DNA of 21,808 bases from a virus: the IMG/VR virus record IMGVR_UViG_3300030430_003122, positions 64,315 to 86,122 of that record, one strand, 5' to 3'. The position numbers were made by a program, and so were the translations under genes. Positions 7,925 to 14,407 of the stretch are shown here, one piece after another. Below the pieces are notes generated by a model. The model saw nothing but the letters and a program-made list of their open reading frames with translations, was not told where the DNA came from and made no database searches. Numbering within the stretch: the stretch's first letter is position 1; each line of letters begins with the position of its first letter.

Positions 7925-8641
7925 TCAATATCCCTCCATGCCATACACATGAGCGGGTAAGTCTCTATATTTTAATTGACTAATCTCATCGGTTTTCATC
8001 GAAGCGTATAATTTATTACCTAGATCAACTCCTGCTTCGTGGTCGCTAGGATAGTGCAGACCGGCGTTGAGTCTGGACTGACCACACTCTTCTGCCATAT
8101 CTACGAAACTCTTAGCGTGGTCTCTGTGGAGACCTGAGAGGTATAGTGCGACGAGACGAGACTGCGTGCTGTGTCCACTGGGATATGATGGAGTCGCTGC
8201 TGTGCCGCTCTTGAGGGCGGACAGAGGGATACCTAGACTCTTTGCCAACTGCTTTGGTCTAGGTCGATTAAAAATATATTTTTGCTTTAAGACGATAATC
8301 GTAGATTGACTAACGAGATCATCCAAAAATTTCTTATCGTGTTTCAAGTTATTATCTTTAAGATATTTTATAAAAGGAACAACCAAGTCAAGATCCCATT
8401 TTCTAAGTAACTCATCATTGTCTTTTTTCATTTCCACGCGATCTTGTAATTCCATGAGTTCCACCCGTGTCTCATCAGAAGAATTGGACGGGGGCGAAGA
8501 GACAAGACTCTGATCGGAGTTCACGGGCAGAATCTCATGGGGTTTATTCATGATGCGACTATGTTTAGTCGTTGGTTCATCGAAAGTAAGATCCTCTGGA
8601 CTTTGCTCTTGAAGAGAGATGTACGACTTAAAAGATTTCAT
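7925..8641 (-). CDS. PAP2-family acid phosphatase
   Basis: The 238-residue protein carries the whole PAP2/class A acid phosphatase signature in order: KYIFNRPRP (K121, R128), PSGH at 154-157 and SRLNAGLHYPSD (S189, R190, H196, D200). These residues bind and transfer phosphate through a phosphohistidine intermediate. No signal peptide or membrane segments are visible, so unlike many family members it looks soluble. The N terminus MKSFKSYISLQEQ resembles the capsid targeting sequence of its neighbours, and residues 15-60 look disordered. ATG at 8641 overlaps the preceding stop (ATGA). Substrate unknown; a nucleotide or phospholipid headgroup phosphatase is possible. Confidence 0.88.
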   Translation of the reverse strand: MKSFKSYISLQEQSPEDLTFDEPTTKHSRIMNKPHEILPVNSDQSLVSSPPSNSSDETRVELMELQDRVEMKKDNDELLRKWDLDLVVPFIKYLKDNNLKHDKKFLDDLVSQSTIIVLKQKYIFNRPRPKQLAKSLGIPLSALKSGTAATPSYPSGHSTQSRLVALYLSGLHRDHAKSFVDMAEECGQSRLNAGLHYPSDHEAGVDLGNKLYASMKTDEISQLKYRDLPAHVYGMEGY

Positions 8642-8871
8642 CCACCACCCTTTGCGATCATAATCGCTGCCATGTAATCGTTGGCATCTTTTTCATTTTT
8701 ATAAGTTTTCTTCAACTCCTTTGCGTGTTGTCCGCCCGGAGTCATGATACGCTGCCTTTTATTTTTACCGTCTTTAGTTTTTACAGTCTTAAATTTGTCT
8801 GCAAAAACACCAAAAGTACCATCGGGCATCTTGCGAACATCCTCGTCTATAAACTGTTTAAAAGATAACAT
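8638..8871 (-). CDS. Small basic phage protein (77 aa)
   Basis: ATG at 8871 follows GGAG with a 9-base gap. The product is MLSFKQFIDED, then a basic region with KTVKTKDGKNKRQRIMTPGG and a C-terminal Ala/Met-rich helix ending in KGGG. The first 11 residues match the T4-like capsid targeting pattern, and IDE is a possible prohead protease site. If cleaved there, a 68-residue basic peptide would remain, of the size of T4 internal proteins. Function not known. Confidence 0.7.
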   Translation of the reverse strand: MLSFKQFIDEDVRKMPDGTFGVFADKFKTVKTKDGKNKRQRIMTPGGQHAKELKKTYKNEKDANDYMAAIMIAKGGG

Positions 8872-8900
8872 AATTTTTACTCCGTAATAAGTTAAAGAAT

Positions 8901-9983
8901 TTATATTTTAGTAAAGTCGATGTTGTTGTTGAAGGAAATTTCTGGGGTCGCACCGAGGAACTCAATAAGGTTCTTTGCGGATTTGACAACAAACTCTTTG
9001 ATCTTAACCATCATCTTTCGGAGGAACCCGAGGAACTTGTTAAATGCTCTCTTAAGTAAGTTCTCGTCGAGAGTACCCTCTGCAAGAAGTTGTCCGATCT
9101 CTTCGTAACTCTCTGTAAGTTTATCTACAATAAGACCGATGGCAGACCAGTAACGATAACGCCCGGTTTTGACTCCACCTGTTTTTTCACTGGTGGTCTT
9201 GAACCGGACGGAAACTTTCATCTTACTTGCAACTTTTCTTACATATGCCTCGTCACCAACGGGAACTAGTTTGATGGTGTTTCCATCGTCGGAGACTGAG
9301 AGGAAGTGGGAACAGGTTCCGTCACTACCACCGAACTTGACATCGCCGGTCATTGCCTCATATGCAAATTCATATGCAAAGTCTGGGTTACTTGCAAATA
9401 ACTTTTTCATGTCTGCCATGAGAGTCTTGTGTGCTTCGTTCGCTGCTTTTACAACTTTATCTTTACCGAGTTTAATCTCACTCTTGAGATCGCTCTGTGC
9501 AATGCTTGAGGGAGACAAGTCAAGCATTGCCTTTTCGATGCGAGACGCGAGACCATTCAGGTTCAGACCAAGGCGATCGACAGCGGCATAAAAAGTAGCC
9601 ACCGACTCATTTCGACCACCACTCATCAACTGTGCAGCACCACCAGTCTTAAGAGACATCTTGTGGTTACCGATGATGAAGTCGGTCTTCGGGGTCTTCG
9701 TGGAAGCAGGAACCTTTCCGGGCAACCAGTATTGTGACCAGAGTTCGGTGACTGCGAGTTGGTCTGCACCCAACACTCTACCCTTGCCCTTTACACCCTG
9801 CTTGCGTAGTTGCTTTGCAATTCTCTCGCCTGCACCATCCTCGATACCAAACTTTGAAACTGGTTGTGGTTCTTTGTTGATTGCTGCAATAATAAATTCT
9901 TCCATCTCCTCACCACGGGATCTTGCTTCCGTGAGGGATTGCTGATTCTTTGCACTTTCGTATAGGTCTTTAAAGTCTTTCAT
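8901..9983 (-). CDS. Phage protein, possible PD-(D/E)XK-type nuclease
   Basis: The 360-residue product starts at ATG 9983 with GGGAG about 10 bases upstream. The N terminus MKDFKDLYESAKNQQSLTEA resembles the capsid targeting sequences of the next genes, with LTE as a possible protease site. Residues 95-125 contain TDFIIGNHKMSLKTGGAAQ: an Asp (101), a beta strand, then S-L-K (112), the layout of the PD-(D/E)XK core where E can be replaced. Glu80 lies before it. The C-terminal 60 residues form a basic amphipathic helix region. The nuclease call rests on this one motif; structural protein is the alternative. First gene after the terminator at 10023-10050. Confidence 0.6.
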   Translation of the reverse strand: MKDFKDLYESAKNQQSLTEARSRGEEMEEFIIAAINKEPQPVSKFGIEDGAGERIAKQLRKQGVKGKGRVLGADQLAVTELWSQYWLPGKVPASTKTPKTDFIIGNHKMSLKTGGAAQLMSGGRNESVATFYAAVDRLGLNLNGLASRIEKAMLDLSPSSIAQSDLKSEIKLGKDKVVKAANEAHKTLMADMKKLFASNPDFAYEFAYEAMTGDVKFGGSDGTCSHFLSVSDDGNTIKLVPVGDEAYVRKVASKMKVSVRFKTTSEKTGGVKTGRYRYWSAIGLIVDKLTESYEEIGQLLAEGTLDENLLKRAFNKFLGFLRKMMVKIKEFVVKSAKNLIEFLGATPEISFNNNIDFTKI

Positions 9984-10022
9984 TTATTAAGTCTCCCTTG
10001 ACCCAATATGTAGGCATAAAAG

Positions 10023-10050
10023 AAAAGCACCACCCGAAGGTGGTGCTTTT
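10023..10050 (-). terminator. Strong intrinsic terminator hairpin
   Basis: A perfect 12-bp stem (AAAAGCACCACC with GGTGGTGCTTTT) closes a four-base loop. On the - strand it is followed by TTTTCTTTTA, so it ends transcripts arriving from the tmRNA unit. The A-rich flank on the other side means it could also act on + strand RNA. Confidence 0.85.
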
Positions 10051-10085
10051 GAGGGTTGCTATTTCGACTACTTTAACCCACAAAG

Positions 10086-10331
10086 TTAGTCCTCCTCTAC
10101 AATGCCGAGGATTTGGCGTATATCATGGGACTCTGGACTGTCGTAATTACCAGAACCTTTCGGGTGACTGTACGATTGACTGTGTACCCTACTCAGACCA
10201 TCCTGCACACCCCGCTAAGGGTCATCCCGCAAGCATTTCTGCATCGCTAAGGACAGGTCGCTAAACCATTCAGGATTTGCACTATCCCCAGTCAGAGGAT
10301 CATTATGCGAGTCCCAGAAAGAGACGATCAA
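10086..10331 (-). pseudogene. Open frame interrupted by one in-frame TAG (38 + 42 codons)
   Basis: Read from a TTG at 10331, the frame encodes MIVSFWDSHNDPLTGDSANP and on to KCLRDDP, then a TAG (10215-10217), then continues RGVQDGLSRVHSQSYSHPKG to a TAA at 10086. Both halves look protein-like. The start is weak: no ATG in frame and only AAGAAAGAG upstream. A 7-bp hairpin (AAAGAGA/TCTCTTT) overlaps the start region. Possibilities are a gene broken by a nonsense mutation, two micro-ORFs, amber readthrough, or non-coding RNA. It lies between the 42-residue gene and the terminator of the tmRNA unit. Confidence 0.35.
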
Positions 10332-10352
10332 TCTCTTTCTTGTGTTTGGTTG

Positions 10353-10481
10353 TCACTTCCGGTTCAACGCTTCGCGTCTTGCCTTCCGTAGTTGGCGGAA
10401 CTTGGCGTTCCATGATTCACGCTTCCAGTTTTCATACCAGCGACGGTAATCGTTCTGTTCACGATAGGTCATCTTTGACAT
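10353..10481 (-). CDS. Small basic protein downstream of tmRNA (42 aa)
   Basis: ATG at 10481 has AAAGGAG with a 7-base gap. The product, beginning MSKMTYREQNDYRRWYENWK, is rich in Arg, Lys, Trp and Tyr and probably one helix. It is the first protein gene after the tmRNA coding piece and before the terminator, so it shares the tmRNA promoter. The composition suggests RNA or ribosome contact, but no family is recognised. Confidence 0.6.
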   Translation of the reverse strand: MSKMTYREQNDYRRWYENWKRESWNAKFRQLRKARREALNRK

Positions 10482-10499
10482 GCCGTTCTCCTTTCGTGC

Positions 10500-10836
10500 T
10501 TCCTAGAGTTAATGAAATCGGCATTTGTCTTGAATGCCTTAGATGGGGTTACCCCCATCCAAGGGTCCGTGCTGCTCAAGCAGCGAGTTTGAAACTGTTG
10601 CCAGTTAAGTTTTGCAACCGCGATTAGTGAGTAGGTTGCCTTCTCAGTCATCTCCAACAAGTTGTATCCACCGAATCGAATCCAGTCGCCCCCGTCAAAC
10701 ACACTCTCCCGCCGTGTCGGATCTTTAGTTGTCGTTTCGTTTCTTTTATTAAAAACGAGAGAGTGTGTTTGGTGGAGGCGGGGAGAATCGAACTCCCGTG
10801 TCCTTGTGTCTCGCGTTGTCTTCCTCGATGACACAG
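10500..10836 (-). ncRNA. ssrA: Circularly permuted (two-piece) tmRNA
   Basis: The - strand first encodes an acceptor piece (about 10836-10770) ending in a T-arm (GGGAG, loop TTCGATT, CTCCC) and CGCCTCC-A-CCA. After a 76-base intervening segment the coding piece starts at 10693 with GGGGGCGACTGGATTCGATT, the conserved tmRNA 5' end. GGGGGCG pairs with CGCCTCC over 7 bp with G-U at position 3-70, the alanine identity pair. GATGAC (coding) pairs with GTCATC (acceptor), and GTTG with CAAC, as P2. A frame ending in K-L-A-A then TGA (10576) within a GCTGC/GCAGC hairpin looks like the tag end; the resume codon is unclear. Two more hairpins follow: GATGGGG-GTAA-CCCCATC (10542-10559) and GGCATT/AATGCC. 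Inverted repeats 10759-10769 and 10698-10708 close the intervening segment. Mature ends are estimates. Confidence 0.88.
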
Positions 10837-10841
10837 TATGT

Positions 10842-10869
10842 ATTATAGCGAGTCATTCGTTTCTGTCAA
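10842..10869 (-). promoter_or_regulatory. Consensus sigma70-type promoter for tmRNA
   Basis: TTGACA (10869-10864), a 16-base spacer and TATAAT (10847-10842), both perfect. The expected start near 10835 coincides with the 5' end of the tmRNA acceptor piece. The -35 box and its upstream bases lie within the 3' end of the 69-residue gene. Confidence 0.85.
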
Positions 10870-11062
10870 CCCCTTGGGACGCATTCTCGTTTAATTTATT
10901 AAGTTGCTCCCAATATTCTATTTCACGCTGGTGATCGTCAATCTGCCTTTTAATATATTTTTGCAATTCAGGTGTACCCATAATAAAAGATTTACAACCC
11001 TTTACAAAAACTCTGGTCCCACCGTGCAACTCCCCATGATGTCGAATCGTATATGGAATCAC
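10853..11062 (-). CDS. Hypothetical small protein (69 aa)
   Basis: ATG at 11062 overlaps the stop of the nuclease gene by 4 bases. The first half is MIPYTIRHHGELHGGTRVFV with three His; the second half is a charged helix (ELQKYIKRQIDDHQREIEYW) that could form a coiled coil. No signal peptide or known motif. Its 3' end carries the -35 element of the tmRNA promoter. Confidence 0.6.
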   Translation of the reverse strand: MIPYTIRHHGELHGGTRVFVKGCKSFIMGTPELQKYIKRQIDDHQREIEYWEQLNKLNENASQGVDRNE

Positions 11063-11400
11063 TTGTAGACTTCCGCATGTCCTTCTTCGAGTAACATATC
11101 ATTTAGACTGCGACCGCCAAAGAAGATCTCACCAAGATAGCGACCGAACTTTCCTCGCTCCTTACCGGTCCTGACGACGACCTCAGTCCCCGGAGGGATC
11201 AGGTTTAGGACAAACTCCTTCGCCTTGAGACCACGCTCTCGCTCCTCTCCGCGAGTCTCCCATGCGTCCACACCATAGAATCGAATGCGTTCTTTTCTAA
11301 TGATATTAAACCCACAGTCAACCAGAAGATCAACAGTGTCTCCGTCCACGACTTTCGTGACGGTTGCCTTGTAAATATACTGCGGTTCTATTTCTTTCAT
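11059..11400 (-). CDS. Staphylococcal nuclease-like (SNase) protein
   Basis: The 113-residue product matches the thermonuclease fold: TKVVDGDTVDL (calcium-binding Asp), RIRFYGVDAWETRG (catalytic Arg, Asp, Glu equivalents), KEFVLNLIPPG, GKFGRYLGEIFF (second catalytic Arg) and SLNDMLLEEGHA. SNases are calcium-dependent nucleases cutting DNA and RNA to 3' phosphates. It has no signal peptide, so it would act in the cytoplasm, for instance in host DNA breakdown. Slightly shorter than the 149-residue mature Staphylococcus enzyme. ATG overlaps the preceding stop by 4 bases. Confidence 0.88.
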   Translation of the reverse strand: MKEIEPQYIYKATVTKVVDGDTVDLLVDCGFNIIRKERIRFYGVDAWETRGEERERGLKAKEFVLNLIPPGTEVVVRTGKERGKFGRYLGEIFFGGRSLNDMLLEEGHAEVYK

Positions 11401-11783
11401 TTAAGTTCTTTCTTTACTTTGGGTAGGGGTGCCTCATAATAAATGTCAAGACCCATTGCCTTCGCTAGTGCCAACTCTGCGTTTGCACCTTTGCTCCGTT
11501 CCCAGTTGCTCATCATATAGACTGCGGTGCAGTCCTCGCAAATTGCAACCATGTCACGACGCAATGCCATTCTCATAAACTCATGGTCCTCATAGTTTGT
11601 GTCCGGTGCAAACGACATCGGATCTGACATGGGTTTCCCCGCATCTCTGTCCAGTTCGGCGGGGTTGATAACAATCCATCCCTGTTCGCGGAGGACTCTT
11701 GCACATCGGTCGAATGCAGGGTAATTGTAGTTTTCGTAACCACGCATCGGACCTGCAACATAAATCGTCGGTTCTCTATTCAT
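11397..11783 (-). CDS. DUF4406 protein (nucleoside 2-deoxyribosyltransferase-like)
   Basis: The 128-residue protein has the DUF4406 pattern: IYVAGPMRGYENYNYPAFDR, LREQGWIVINPAELD, RDMVAICEDCTAVYMMSNWE, then SKGANAELALAKAMGLDI. The family is related to nucleoside 2-deoxyribosyltransferases and is common in phages; a catalytic Glu is plausible in NAELALA. It may act in nucleotide salvage, but activity is not established for DUF4406 as a whole. AGGAG lies 10 bases before ATG, which shares one base with the preceding stop. Confidence 0.85.
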   Translation of the reverse strand: MNREPTIYVAGPMRGYENYNYPAFDRCARVLREQGWIVINPAELDRDAGKPMSDPMSFAPDTNYEDHEFMRMALRRDMVAICEDCTAVYMMSNWERSKGANAELALAKAMGLDIYYEAPLPKVKKELK

Positions 11784-12106
11784 TAGTGGGATCTCCTAAA
11801 TTCCTCATTGTTATAATTTGCTTCTTCTCTACCTGCGATGGATTCATCTTTGGCGTACCATTCACCATACATGATTTCCCATTCGCGGTTGTTTGCAAGT
11901 TCTCCCGTTGAGTGTGCATTTTCAATCATCTGATATCCACGGACAGAAACCCATGCATCAAACTCATCGGTCCAGTATGCTTCGTCCTCTGGTTTGATTG
12001 TCTCGCCAGTAACGAAACACTGATGGTCGCCGGAAAGTCGAATCACATCGTCCGGGGAAACGGGACCGCCGGAGTCCCAACAGTAGAAACTAAAACCCTT
12101 AGTCAT
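11783..12106 (-). CDS. Hypothetical protein (107 aa)
   Basis: ATG at 12106 overlaps the stop of a 25-residue gene by 4 bases, with GGAG 9 bases upstream inside that gene. The product is acidic and rich in Trp, Tyr and Glu (CWDSGGPVSPDDVIRLSGDH; GEWYAKDESIAGREEANYNN). Two Cys are present but no clear zinc motif. No family recognised. It sits in the operon running from the sugar dehydrogenase to the SNase-like gene. Confidence 0.6.
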   Translation of the reverse strand: MTKGFSFYCWDSGGPVSPDDVIRLSGDHQCFVTGETIKPEDEAYWTDEFDAWVSVRGYQMIENAHSTGELANNREWEIMYGEWYAKDESIAGREEANYNNEEFRRSH

Positions 12107-12180
12107 TGTTCATCTCTCCATTCACAATAGGTGTAATAAAAGAAAAGTAGTAACCAACCAACGAGCAATACAGCATTCAT
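12103..12180 (-). CDS. Membrane micropeptide (25 aa)
   Basis: ATG at 12180 overlaps the stop of the zinc-finger gene (ATGA), and its TGA overlaps the next ATG in the same way, so it is embedded in a coupled operon. The product is MNAVLLVGWLLLFFYYTYCE followed by WRDEQ: one membrane helix and a short charged tail. No family recognised. The double coupling is the main support for it being a gene. Confidence 0.5.
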   Translation of the reverse strand: MNAVLLVGWLLLFFYYTYCEWRDEQ

Positions 12181-12386
12181 CTTGCCCTCGCATACTCACG
12201 GTTGAGTCGTCGAATATTTTCCTTACCCTTGGCAATGATAACTTCGCCAGCGGTCTTGTGATTGTAAATCATTCTACCAATCACAGGTTCAGTGTGCTTG
12301 TCTGCACAGTTTACACAATAGTCTGTATCCGGCATCGCCTCCATACGAGCGGGAGGGATCTGGTTTCCACATTCAAGACAGTGCAT
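12177..12386 (-). CDS. DksA/TraR-type C4 zinc-finger protein
   Basis: The 69-residue product begins MHCLECGNQIPPARMEAMPD and continues TDYCVNCADKH. Two CxxC pairs about 18 residues apart with IPxARxEAxP between are the DksA/TraR zinc-finger signature. The long coiled coil that DksA inserts into RNA polymerase is missing; instead a basic C-terminal helix follows (ENIRRLNREYARAR). Small TraR-like phage proteins can affect host RNA polymerase, which is a possible role. It overlaps the DUF4385 gene by 14 bases. Confidence 0.75.
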   Translation of the reverse strand: MHCLECGNQIPPARMEAMPDTDYCVNCADKHTEPVIGRMIYNHKTAGEVIIAKGKENIRRLNREYARAR

Positions 12387-12840
12387 TTTCTTGTTGTCTC
12401 CATTCCTTATACATTTTCTTATAGACCGTATTGGTTCTTGCTTTGTCGTAAACTGCTTTGAAGATTCTCGCGGACTCTGCCTTGTCGCATGTCCAGTGAT
12501 CGTCTTCTTGGGGTTTTACATTTCCATTTTCATCGTACTTCCGACCGGAGCGGTGGTTCGCATATCGTCTTGCTCGGGTCCATCCCATCATGAGAAACTT
12601 GCGTGCCATATCAGCACCAACAAACTCACCACGAACAAGATAGTCATCGAACATAGCGTAAATTCTATTTGACGATCTGACCGCGATTTCTGGCGTGCGG
12701 AATCTCCAGTGTTTACAGATTTCTGATTTGTAGGGTTCAACTAACAATACTCCTTGTTCACCACGACCAATGCGATACAGTTCCGGGTTCTCCCGAAAGT
12801 CGATGTTGTCATAATCTAAACTATAATCAAACTCTTTCAC
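12373..12840 (-). CDS. DUF4385 family protein
   Basis: The 155-residue product matches the DUF4385 pattern that I recall from bacteria and phages: FDYSLDYDNIDFRENPELYR, IGRGEQGVLLVEPYKSEI, HWRFRTPEIA, and FVGADMARKFLMMGWTRARR followed by YANH. Length fits the family. Function unknown. The start is GTG at 12840 because the family begins at this point; it overlaps the dehydrogenase gene by 14 bases. Confidence 0.85.
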   Translation of the reverse strand: MKEFDYSLDYDNIDFRENPELYRIGRGEQGVLLVEPYKSEICKHWRFRTPEIAVRSSNRIYAMFDDYLVRGEFVGADMARKFLMMGWTRARRYANHRSGRKYDENGNVKPQEDDHWTCDKAESARIFKAVYDKARTNTVYKKMYKEWRQQENALS

Positions 12841-13681
12841 TTTTTACCGCCGATTCGTTTTTTGCCCAGTCCCAATCATTTCTATATCGCATATTGTCCT
12901 CCCAGACAGATTCCAAAATACTAGGGGAGACACCATGATCTTGTAAACTTTTAATCATGGCGTTCACATCCTTTGGAAAACATGTGCCACCGAATCCATA
13001 GTCTCCGTCAGGACCGGGAACCGCTGTGTGTGATCTACCAATTCTTGGATCGGATAGAACTCCTTCAAGGACGCGATCATAGTCTAGTCCAAACTCTTTA
13101 CCGAGCATGAAGATCATATTAAAGAAACCGACCTTCGTTGCGAGGAAACAGTTAGCGGCATACTTAACCATTTCAGATTCACATGATGTCATAGTATAAA
13201 CAGGGATGTCGGGAAAAACTTTCATGAATAATTCCTTTGCCATTTCGGAATATTTTTCTTCAACGTCCTCCCTAAGATATGGTGATCCGATCACAGTCCT
13301 ATCAGCGTTTACAAAATCATACTTTGCATTTGCAGCGGTCAAGAACTCAGGACAATGAACCAAGTTTCTTAGACTAAACTTTTTCGCCAACCTTTTAGTC
13401 GTGCCAACGGGGACGGTAGACTTGAGGATGATCACTTGCTCCCTGCTATATTGAAGTTTTTCCAAGCAGTCCTCAACGATGCTGGTGTTTGCTTCACCGC
13501 CAGTCTCACTCACCATTGGTGTGGGTAGGCAAATGAAAAGATACTTGCAGTTTGCAACCTCATCAAAACTATGTGTGGATGCTTCTGGATTGATATCGTA
13601 GATTAAAGGTTTTTGGTCGCGGAAACCATAAGCGACTGCACCTCCAACAAATCCATTTCCAATAATTCCAATATTGTTCAC
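12827..13681 (-). CDS. UDP-glucose/nucleotide-sugar dehydrogenase, short form
   Basis: I choose the GTG at 13681, which overlaps the preceding stop (GTGA) and gives 284 residues; a GTG at 13690 would add three. The Rossmann motif IGIIGNGFVGGAV is at the N terminus. ICLPTPM, LKSTVPVGTT, HCPEFLTAANAKYDF, MVKYAANCFLATKVGFFN and catalytic Cys in FGGTCFPKD (about residue 234) follow the UDP-glucose dehydrogenase order. The enzyme class oxidises nucleotide sugars to uronic acids with two NAD+. The protein stops soon after the active site, lacking the usual C-terminal UDP-binding domain (typical length 390-450). It may act on another sugar or alter surface glycans. Confidence 0.85.
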   Translation of the reverse strand: MNNIGIIGNGFVGGAVAYGFRDQKPLIYDINPEASTHSFDEVANCKYLFICLPTPMVSETGGEANTSIVEDCLEKLQYSREQVIILKSTVPVGTTKRLAKKFSLRNLVHCPEFLTAANAKYDFVNADRTVIGSPYLREDVEEKYSEMAKELFMKVFPDIPVYTMTSCESEMVKYAANCFLATKVGFFNMIFMLGKEFGLDYDRVLEGVLSDPRIGRSHTAVPGPDGDYGFGGTCFPKDVNAMIKSLQDHGVSPSILESVWEDNMRYRNDWDWAKNESAVKSERV

Positions 13682-13860
13682 TTCAACCACCCTTCACGAT
13701 TTACGATGCGTGTAGTCTGGATCTCACCACCACGCTTGTGCATGTTGCGTTGCTTGGTGATACCTTTGCCCCACCCACGCTTAATGACGGTGTGCTTTTT
13801 GATAGCGTTTCCTTCACGCTCCGCTTCCATATCAAATTGATCTAGTTGTCGCTTTGCCAT
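13678..13860 (-). CDS. Small basic protein (60 aa), probably from a leaderless mRNA
   Basis: ATG at 13860 lies only 8 bases after a perfect TATAAT box, so transcription should begin at or one or two bases before it; no well-placed ribosome site is needed. The product is basic and polar (MAKRQLDQFDMEAEREGNAI; KRGWGKGITKQRNMHKRGGE). No family recognised. The start lies inside the 3' end of the deaminase gene, and its stop overlaps the dehydrogenase start. Confidence 0.6.
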   Translation of the reverse strand: MAKRQLDQFDMEAEREGNAIKKHTVIKRGWGKGITKQRNMHKRGGEIQTTRIVNREGWLK

Positions 13861-14320
13861 TTGCTCTTATTATACTCCGCATGTTGAGTTTGTCAATGGG
13901 TAAGTTCATAGATTCGATTTTGTTCTCGTCGCCCGAAAAGATTTCGTATCCGTTATTCGTAGTGTAAATAATAGTTTTAAAGATTGCACTACACCACGGC
14001 ATACATTTTACACAAGGACGCGACGACCGGAAGTCACCGAACCTGTTGAACCTGTAATTTAAAAGTATAAGATCTTTTGCATTTCGCACATTTCTATCAA
14101 GACGCAGAAACGCATCGAGTTCAGAATGAACCTCGTTGTAACGGTATCCTATCTTTGCTGCTTCGGGATGTGTTCTAAAAGTGTTGCAACCAATAGAAAG
14201 CACATTCCCCTTTTTATCAAGAATCAGGGAAATGTGCTTCTTTGTCCTATCGATTTCCAACGCTTTGGGAAACGCCATTGTCGCATAGGTGTTAAGATTT
14301 TGAATTACACGATCAGACAT
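13832..14320 (-). CDS. Cytidine/dCMP deaminase-fold protein
   Basis: The frame is open to 14356 but would run into tRNA-Lys; ATG at 14320, just after the tRNA, gives 162 residues. The zinc-binding pair of the CDA superfamily is present: H65-S-E67 in NEVHSELDAF (usual HAE) and P102-C-V-K-C106. A third Cys (CMPWC) is next to it. The strand ISLILDKKGNVLSIGCNTF precedes, as in the family. Phage members include dCMP deaminases, which supply dUMP for dTTP; the substrate here is not determined. No strong ribosome site precedes the ATG. Confidence 0.75.
   Translation of the reverse strand: MSDRVIQNLNTYATMAFPKALEIDRTKKHISLILDKKGNVLSIGCNTFRTHPEAAKIGYRYNEVHSELDAFLRLDRNVRNAKDLILLNYRFNRFGDFRSSRPCVKCMPWCSAIFKTIIYTTNNGYEIFSGDENKIESMNLPIDKLNMRSIIRANGKATTRSI
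13869..13896 (-). promoter_or_regulatory. Consensus sigma70-type promoter, leaderless
   Basis: TTGACA (13896-13891), 16-base spacer, TATAAT (13874-13869), all within the end of the deaminase gene. The ATG at 13860 is 8 bases beyond the -10 box. It would drive the operon for the 60-residue protein, sugar dehydrogenase and genes further on. Confidence 0.8.
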
Positions 14321-14326
14321 TTTGAA

Positions 14327-14399
14327 TGGATCGGGGGAGACTCGAACTCCCAACAAACGGATTAAAAGTCCGCTACTCTACCAATTGAGTTACCGATCC
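14327..14399 (-). tRNA. tRNA-Lys (anticodon UUU)
   Basis: Acceptor GGATCGG pairs with CCGATCC, discriminator A. Anticodon arm GCGGA-CTTTTAA-TCCGT gives UUU. T-arm GGGAG-TTCGAGT-CTCCC. No encoded CCA. The D-arm region (TAACTCAATTGG, then GAGTAGCGG) is the same as in the neighbouring tRNA-Arg. It reads AAA/AAG. Confidence 0.95.
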
Positions 14400-14407
14400 T
14401 GAGTAAA

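Noticed and set aside
9998-10264. A + strand frame of 88 codons
   Set aside because: It crosses the terminator hairpin, has no ribosome site and no protein-like composition.
10469-10834. A 121-codon frame on the - strand
   Set aside because: It runs through the tmRNA acceptor piece, intervening segment and coding piece; RNA structure explains the sequence better.
10770-10840. A stand-alone tRNA at the CCA end
   Set aside because: Only a T-arm and acceptor half are present; no anticodon arm. The partner half is at 10693.
10842-10869. Reading the tmRNA as the usual one-piece form on this strand
   Set aside because: The promoter lies only about 70 bases before the CCA end, and the 5' GGGGGCG segment is downstream, not upstream.
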